From CBDVAK01 sp965371945 (lineage in GTDB: Bacteria; Pseudomonadota; Gammaproteobacteria; Competibacterales; JAHEDQ01), in NCBI GenBank assembly GCA_965371945.1, contig CBDVAK010000100.1, positions 1 through 11,175 of the forward strand: a stretch of DNA of 11,175 bases, read 5' to 3'. Of the stretch, positions 7,140-11,175 are shown piece by piece. The stretch's first letter is position 1, and every line of letters starts with the position of its first letter. The notes beneath the pieces were generated by a model that saw only the letters and a program-made list of their open reading frames with translations, was not told the origin of the DNA and searched no databases. A program made the position numbers and the translations under genes.

Positions 7140-7446
7140 ACGCCAGCGCGGCACACTGCAAAGCGCCCGTGGCCAGACTATGCTGTTGAGAAACACCGCC
7201 CGTGTAGCGAAATACCAGCAGCGCGCCGTAGACCCGCCGCATGCGGAATTTCGGGGAAGCAGTCTGCGCCCTGGCTGTTCAGGGCAGGACGGGGCAATCA
7301 GGATATAGTCAGTCTATTGCGAGGAGGCGCAACGTAGTCATGAGCAACCAGGGCGTGCAATGCGGCCGAAAACCTGTGTGCGACGGGTACCAGCGAGGCA
7401 TACGCCTCAGGGGGTGCCCGCCGGGCATGGACAGCAGGGCCCGGCC
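7140..7446 (+). promoter_or_regulatory. 307-bp leader region upstream of astA, with hairpins
   Basis: No established gene is here. Visible elements are: a perfect 6-bp inverted repeat GCCCTG/CAGGGC with a 6-nt loop (7268-7285); a TATAGT -10-like box (7304-7309) whose 17-bp-spaced -35 (AGGGCA) is poor; GAGGAGG at 7321-7327; a 36-codon ORF from 7340; a hairpin GAGGC-ATAC-GCCTC (7395-7408); and a hairpin GTGCCC-GCC-GGGCAT (7414-7428) ending 18 bases before the astA start. None has the T-run of an intrinsic terminator. CCGCATGCGG (7237-7246) is a further short palindrome. I do not recognise a known riboswitch. Confidence 0.4.
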
Positions 7447-7450
7447 ATGA
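7340..7450 (+). CDS. Possible 36-codon leader ORF overlapping astA
   Basis: The ORF runs from ATG 7340 to TGA 7448-7450, and its stop overlaps the astA start as ATGA, the usual geometry of translational coupling. A strong GAGGAGG lies 12 bases before the ATG, rather far for good use. The peptide begins MSNQGVQCGRKPVCDGYQ and holds three cysteines (8, 14, 26) and six arginines, encoded largely by CGA and AGG codons. Its core resembles a translated segment at the left window edge, with synonymous third-position changes. Against it: short ORFs in G+C-rich DNA are often Arg-rich by chance, and I recognise no family. The part around CGRKPVCDG recalls CDGSH iron-sulfur motifs but lacks their His and first Cys spacing. 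Confidence 0.25.
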   Translation: MSNQGVQCGRKPVCDGYQRGIRLRGCPPGMDSRARP

Positions 7451-8463
7451 TGATCGTGCGCCCGGTACGGGCAGATGACCTCGACAGTCTGCAGCAAATG
7501 GCCGCCGAAGCCGGACGCGGGATGAGCAACCTCCCCTCCGACCGCGGCCTGCTCGTCAACAAGATCCGTTTGTCCCAACGCAGCTTTGCCCGGCATGCGC
7601 TGTGCCCCGCAGAGGATCTCTATCTGTTCGTAATGGAAGACACCGATAGCGGGCGGGTCGTGGGGACCAGTGGAATCATGTGTGGAATCGGGCGCAGCCG
7701 GCCCTTGTTCTCGTTCAAGATCATCCGTCGTACCCATACCTCGCGTGCCATCGGCCGAACCGAGAGCATGCGACTGCTGCAACTGGTGAACGACTACGAA
7801 GACGTTACCGAGATCGGGGTGCTGTTCCTGACCCCCACGCACCGCCGCGATGGCAACGGCAAGCTGCTGTCGCGTAGCCGCTACCTGTTCATGGCCCAGT
7901 TCCCGGAACGATTCAGCGATCCGGTAATGGCCGAAATGCGCGGTGTACATGACGACAACGACCGCTCACCACTATGGGACTATCTGGGCAGCCGCTTCAC
8001 CCACCTGGAATTCTCGGTTGCCGACCACCTGATCTATCAGGGCAACTATCAGGTGGTGGCTGATCTGCTGCCCGAGTACCCTATTTATCTACGGCTGCTG
8101 GCACCGGAGGCGCGTGCCGTACTGGGACGCACCCATCCCGAAACACGCCCGGCACTGGCGATGCTGAAACGCGAGGGCTTTCGCTTCGAGAATCTGATCA
8201 ATATTCTCGACGGTGGACCTCAGCTCCATGTCCCGCTCGAAAGCATCCAAACGGTCCGTGCAAGCAGGCTGACCCAGCTTGCGGAAGGCTTGGAGGATGA
8301 TGCCGGCATACCCTGTCTGCTCAGCAACACACTGCTGCCCGAGTTCAGGATCTGCCGGGGCCAGGTTCACGAATGCGATGATGGCAGCATTCAGGTGGCG
8401 CCCGAAACCGCTGACGCTCTGCTGCTGTCACCAGGGGATACGCTGCGCTACGTACCGGCTTGA
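7447..8463 (+). CDS. astA: Arginine N-succinyltransferase
   Basis: A GNAT-fold enzyme that transfers succinate from succinyl-CoA to L-arginine, the first step of arginine succinyltransferase (AST) catabolism to glutamate. The protein has 338 residues (E. coli AstA 344). Family blocks seen are MMIVRPVRADD at the N-terminus, LYLFVMEDTDSGRVVG (58-73), EIGVLFLTPTHRRDGNGKLLSRSRYLFMAQF (122-152, including the CoA-binding RRDGNG), VMAEMRGVHDD (160-170), SPLWDYLGSRF (174-184), YPIYLRLL (211-218) and GFRFENLINILDGGP (244-258). ATG 7447 is chosen because MMIVRP matches AstA; the frame opens upstream to ATG 7360, but those 29 residues have no family likeness. The Shine-Dalgarno is weak. No astB, C, D or E is in the window, so the enzyme is isolated here; a role as an AruF/AruG-like subunit or on ornithine is possible. 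Confidence 0.9.
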   Translation: MMIVRPVRADDLDSLQQMAAEAGRGMSNLPSDRGLLVNKIRLSQRSFARHALCPAEDLYLFVMEDTDSGRVVGTSGIMCGIGRSRPLFSFKIIRRTHTSRAIGRTESMRLLQLVNDYEDVTEIGVLFLTPTHRRDGNGKLLSRSRYLFMAQFPERFSDPVMAEMRGVHDDNDRSPLWDYLGSRFTHLEFSVADHLIYQGNYQVVADLLPEYPIYLRLLAPEARAVLGRTHPETRPALAMLKREGFRFENLINILDGGPQLHVPLESIQTVRASRLTQLAEGLEDDAGIPCLLSNTLLPEFRICRGQVHECDDGSIQVAPETADALLLSPGDTLRYVPA

Positions 8464-8513
8464 GCGGCCATCAGGGTCGTGGGCGCCGCGAGGCCGCCGC
8501 CACCTGTTTGTTG

Positions 8514-8523
8514 CTGTATACAG
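8514..8523. promoter_or_regulatory. 10-bp perfect palindrome upstream of oppA
   Basis: CTGTATACAG is a perfect palindrome 43 bases before the oppA start in the 103-bp astA/oppA gap. It could be an operator half-turn site. It has the CTGT/ACAG ends of a LexA box but only two bases between them instead of eight, so it is not a LexA site. A 10-bp palindrome may occur by chance. Confidence 0.2.
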
Positions 8524-8566
8524 ACATGGGGCCGGATTCGAGGCAAGCCGCCAACAGGAGACCACG

Positions 8567-10186
8567 ATGAGCACATTTGCGGAAACCCGATCACCATTTC
8601 GGCGATTCCTCGCAAGGCTGCTGCTGCCGCTGTTGCTGCTGGCGGCCCTGTCGTTGCCGGTGCTGGCCGAGAGCGTGCTCAAGCGAGGCAACACCGGCGA
8701 ACCGGAAACCCTGGACCCCCACAAGTCTTCCACCGTCTACGAGGCCAATATTCAGCGCGACCTGTTTGAAGGTCTGGTGGTGCAGGCGGCGGACGGGCGT
8801 CTGATGCCGGGAGTGGCCGAGAACTGGGAGATCAGCGCTGACGGCACGGTCTACACCTTCAAACTCAGCGAACAGGCGCAATGGTCGGACGGGTCACCGC
8901 TCACCGCCACTGATTTCGTGTACGCACTGCAGCGCCTGCTCGACCCGGCGACCGCATCCAAATATGCCTCCGTGATGTATCCGCTTGCCAATGCCGAAGC
9001 GATCAACACGGGCCGCATCCAGGACCTCGACCAGCTTGGAGCGGAGGCTGTGGATCCGCACACACTCAAACTCACGCTCAGGGCGCCCACCCCCTACTTC
9101 TTGCAGTTGCTCACCCACCATACGGCGTTGCCGCTGTCCGCCAGCAATGTCGAACAGTTCGGTACCGATTTTACCAAGCCCGGAAACCTGATCAGCAATG
9201 GGGCCTATACGCTGACCGAATGGATCCCCCAGGCGCACATCAAACTGGTCCGCAACGAAAACTTTCACGATGCCGCGAATGTCGGGATCGATACCGTGAT
9301 CTACTACCCGACCGAGGATCGCGCCACCGCCCTGAAGCAGTTTCGCGCCGGCGAACTGCACATCAACAACGACGCCCCGGTGGACCAGGTTCCCTGGATG
9401 CGCAAGAACCTGCCGGACGAGTTTCGTGTCGCCCCCTATCTGGGGATCTACTACTACCCGATCAATACGCTGCGCGAACCATTCGATGATATTCGTGTCC
9501 GTCGCGCCCTGGCGCTGGCCATCAACCGCGAAATCCTGGTCGACAAGATTACCCGGGCCGGGGAGGTGGCAGCCTACAGCCTGGTGCCACCGGGGACCGC
9601 CAACTACAGTGGCGGGCCGGGCTACGCGAGTTTCAGGGACCGACCTCTGGCGCAGCGCATGGAACAGGCGGCCATCCTGCTCAAGGAAGCCGGTTTTGGC
9701 CCTGACAATCCGCTCACGCTGACCCTGAGTTACAACACCAGCGAAAATCACAAGAAGGTGGCCATCGCCATCGCCTCGATGTGGAAGAAGCTGGGGGTAC
9801 GCACCGAACTCAGCAACAGCGAGGTCAAGGTGCACTACAACAATCTACAGGAGGGTGATTTCGATGTTGCCCGCGCCGGCTGGATCGCGGACTACGATGA
9901 TCCCCAGAATTTCCTGTTCCTGTTGCAAACCAACAACCCGGATCTCAACTACTCGAAATTCTCGAATCCCGAGTTCGACAAACTGATGGCGCAGGCCGCG
10001 ATCACGGTCGACCTCGAGGAACGCGCCGGGCTGCTGGCCCGTGCGGAATCCATCGCCATGAGCGAGATGCCCTACATCCCGGTCTACTACTATGTCAGCA
10101 AGAACCTGGTCAAGCAGTCGGTTCAGGGTTGGCAGGACAACGTCACCGACGTCCACGGCTCACGCTTTTTGACTCTCGCGGAGTAA
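8567..10186 (+). CDS. oppA: Oligopeptide ABC transporter, periplasmic binding protein (OppA-like)
   Basis: A 539-residue family 5 solute-binding protein (E. coli OppA 543) that captures peptides in the periplasm for the Opp importer. A Sec signal peptide has RRFLAR, then a Leu-rich core (about 17-33), with cleavage likely after VLA (34). There is no lipobox cysteine. The family start GNTGEPETLDPHKSSTVYEA (41-60) and the SBP_bac_5 signature AENWEISADGTVYTFKLSE (84-102) are clear, followed by WSDGSPLTATDFVYALQRLLDP (106-127). Downstream blocks include GAYTLTEW, DDIRVRRALALAINRE and AGWIADYDDPQNFLFLL, all typical of OppA/MppA. ATG 8567 has AGGAG 6 bases upstream (8556-8560) and directly starts the signal peptide; the longer open frame back to 8279 lies over astA. 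Ligand could be oligopeptides, or murein tripeptide as in MppA. Confidence 0.92.
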   Translation: MSTFAETRSPFRRFLARLLLPLLLLAALSLPVLAESVLKRGNTGEPETLDPHKSSTVYEANIQRDLFEGLVVQAADGRLMPGVAENWEISADGTVYTFKLSEQAQWSDGSPLTATDFVYALQRLLDPATASKYASVMYPLANAEAINTGRIQDLDQLGAEAVDPHTLKLTLRAPTPYFLQLLTHHTALPLSASNVEQFGTDFTKPGNLISNGAYTLTEWIPQAHIKLVRNENFHDAANVGIDTVIYYPTEDRATALKQFRAGELHINNDAPVDQVPWMRKNLPDEFRVAPYLGIYYYPINTLREPFDDIRVRRALALAINREILVDKITRAGEVAAYSLVPPGTANYSGGPGYASFRDRPLAQRMEQAAILLKEAGFGPDNPLTLTLSYNTSENHKKVAIAIASMWKKLGVRTELSNSEVKVHYNNLQEGDFDVARAGWIADYDDPQNFLFLLQTNNPDLNYSKFSNPEFDKLMAQAAITVDLEERAGLLARAESIAMSEMPYIPVYYYVSKNLVKQSVQGWQDNVTDVHGSRFLTLAE

Positions 10187-10214
10187 CCGGCGGAGCGGAG
10201 TCGGGCGCCAAGAA

Positions 10215-11138
10215 ATGCTGGTCTACGCCATCAAGCGTGTCCTGATCGCAATCCCGACGCTGCTGATCGTGATCACCATTTCGTTTTTCATGATTCGCCT
10301 GGCGCCCGGTGGACCCTTTGACCTGGAACGCACCTTGCCGGCTGAAATCGAGCAAAACCTGCTGCGAGCCTACCGCCTCGATCAACCCCTGACCACCCAG
10401 TTCGGTGACTACCTGGGCAACATCGTGCGTGGCGATTTCGGACCGTCGTTCAAGTACGCCGATCACACGGTCCGTGAACTGATCATGAGCGGATTTCCGG
10501 TGTCGTTGAAAATTGGCCTCAGCGCTATCGTGATAGCGCTGCTGTGTGGGGTCGCGCTGGGATCCGTGGCCGCTCTGCGACAAAACAGCGGGCTCGATTA
10601 TCTGGTGATGGCGACCGCCATGACCGGTATCGCGATTCCCAACTTCGTGATGGCTCCACTGTTGTCGCTGGTACTGGGGGTCTATCTGCAACTGTTGCCG
10701 GTCGGTGGTTACGGTGACGGCGGGTTGCGCTATCTGGTGTTGCCGATCGTGGCGCTGGCTCTGCCTCAGGTCGCCTACATCGCCCGCTTGTCGCGCGCCG
10801 CATTGATCGAGGTGCTGCGCACCGACTACATCCGCACCGCAAGAGCAAAAGGCATCGGTGAGCGCCTGGTGGTGCTACGTCACGCTTTCAGGGGAGCGAT
10901 GATACCGGTGGTGTCCTACCTGGGCCCGGCGACCGCACAGATCATCACCGGGTCGGTGGTGGTCGAACAGATATTCGGAATTCCCGGGATCGGTCGCTAT
11001 TTCGTACAGGGCGCGTTGAACCGTGACTACACGCTGGTGATGGGCGTGGTGATCTTCTTCGCAGTACTCATCATCGTGTTCAATCTGCTGGTCGATCTGG
11101 TCTACGGCCTGCTCGACCCGAAGGTTCGCTACGACTGA
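10215..11138 (+). CDS. oppB: Oligopeptide ABC transporter permease (OppB-like)
   Basis: A 307-residue inner-membrane permease, the first half of the Opp/Dpp heterodimeric channel (E. coli OppB 306). Six likely membrane helices lie near 9-28, 97-120, 131-160, 172-192, 230-252 and 274-298. The long periplasmic loop after helix 1 has the family feature RLAPGGPFDLERTLP (28-42) and YRLDQPL (53-59). The cytoplasmic EAA loop, which contacts the ATPase, is at about 209-231 (ARAKGIGERLVVLRHAF then MIP). IFGIPGIGRYFVQGALNRDY (253-272) is a strong OppB/DppB marker, as is the C-terminal DLVYGLLDPKVRYD. It starts 28 bp after oppA and has only a poorly placed GGAG (10197-10200), so it is probably co-transcribed with oppA. 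Confidence 0.94.
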   Translation: MLVYAIKRVLIAIPTLLIVITISFFMIRLAPGGPFDLERTLPAEIEQNLLRAYRLDQPLTTQFGDYLGNIVRGDFGPSFKYADHTVRELIMSGFPVSLKIGLSAIVIALLCGVALGSVAALRQNSGLDYLVMATAMTGIAIPNFVMAPLLSLVLGVYLQLLPVGGYGDGGLRYLVLPIVALALPQVAYIARLSRAALIEVLRTDYIRTARAKGIGERLVVLRHAFRGAMIPVVSYLGPATAQIITGSVVVEQIFGIPGIGRYFVQGALNRDYTLVMGVVIFFAVLIIVFNLLVDLVYGLLDPKVRYD

Positions 11139-11141
11139 ACC

Positions 11142-11175
11142 ATGACAGTGCCCGTCACCCCAGCCCTGCCCACCG
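11142..11175 (+). CDS. Start of the next gene, probably OppC-like permease (truncated by window)
   Basis: ATG 11142 lies three bases after the oppB stop and stays open to the window end, giving MTVPVTPALPT. Eleven residues are too few to identify a family. The tight spacing after oppB and the universal oppB-oppC order suggest OppC; this is inference from position only. Confidence 0.5.
   Translation, partial: MTVPVTPALPT

Noticed and set aside
6159..7196. A 345-codon open frame on the minus strand opposite the ProX-like gene
   Set aside because: The plus strand encodes a signal peptide and clear OpuAC motifs with a good ribosome binding site. The minus frame shows no recognisable domain and is a typical antisense shadow in G+C-rich DNA.
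7361..7390. CDGSH-type iron-sulfur motif in the small ORF (CGRKPVCDGY)
   Set aside because: CDGSH domains need C-x-C, then CDG followed by S/T and a His ligand. Here the first Cys pair and the His are absent, and the other copy has CRG rather than CDG.
7395..7428. Tandem hairpins resembling a mini-ykkC-type riboswitch
   Set aside because: Mini-ykkC loops carry ACGR; the loops here are ATAC and GCC, so the similarity is only two adjacent stems.
8481..8510. G+C-rich stretch followed by TGTTTGTT after astA as a terminator
   Set aside because: Only a 4-bp stem (GGCG/CGCC) can be drawn and the tail is not a T-run.
8894..9835. A 313-codon open frame on the minus strand opposite oppA
   Set aside because: OppA is unmistakable on the plus strand; the antisense product has no family features and no start context.

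Overview
This is a G+C-rich (about 60% by eye), gene-dense stretch of chromosome. It most resembles a gammaproteobacterium outside the enterics, perhaps of the Chromatiales/Ectothiorhodospiraceae or pseudomonad type. The main evidence is the gene order miaB-phoH(ybeZ)-ybeY-corC(ybeX)-lnt next to a YbeL-type (DUF1451) zinc-ribbon gene, an order typical of Gammaproteobacteria. I cannot name the genus from sequence alone.

Left half (163-5944): a plus-strand DUF1451 zinc-ribbon gene converges on a minus-strand five-gene operon. In transcription order the operon is miaB (tRNA ms2i6A methylthiotransferase), phoH/ybeZ (PhoH-like ATPase), ybeY (endoribonuclease for 16S maturation and ribosome quality control), corC (CBS plus CorC_HlyC protein) and lnt (apolipoprotein N-acyltransferase). 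The genes are packed with a 4-nt overlap, a 4-nt overlap, an 8-nt overlap and a 5-nt gap. Three of the five use non-ATG starts (TTG for phoH and ybeY, GTG for lnt), so translation is probably coupled along the message. The set links tRNA modification and ribosome/RNA maturation to envelope lipoprotein maturation.

Middle (5945-8463): divergent from miaB is an orphan periplasmic substrate-binding protein of the glycine betaine/ProX-OpuAC type, with no permease or ATPase beside it. A 307-bp gap follows, holding several small hairpins and a 36-codon ORF whose stop overlaps the start of astA. astA encodes arginine N-succinyltransferase, the first enzyme of arginine succinyltransferase catabolism; no other ast genes are visible.

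Right end (8567-11175): an oligopeptide/dipeptide ABC importer begins, with oppA-like binding protein, oppB-like permease, and the first codons of what is probably the oppC-like permease, cut by the window edge. Peptide import beside an arginine-degrading enzyme suggests use of peptides or amino acids as carbon/nitrogen sources, but co-regulation is inference.

I found no mobile element, CRISPR array, rRNA or tRNA, and nothing that clearly forms a new system. The least explained signals are a short motif (GRKPVCxGY when translated) that occurs twice, upstream of the DUF1451 gene and upstream of astA, and an identical 11-base sequence at two consecutive TTG start/stop overlaps in the miaB operon.
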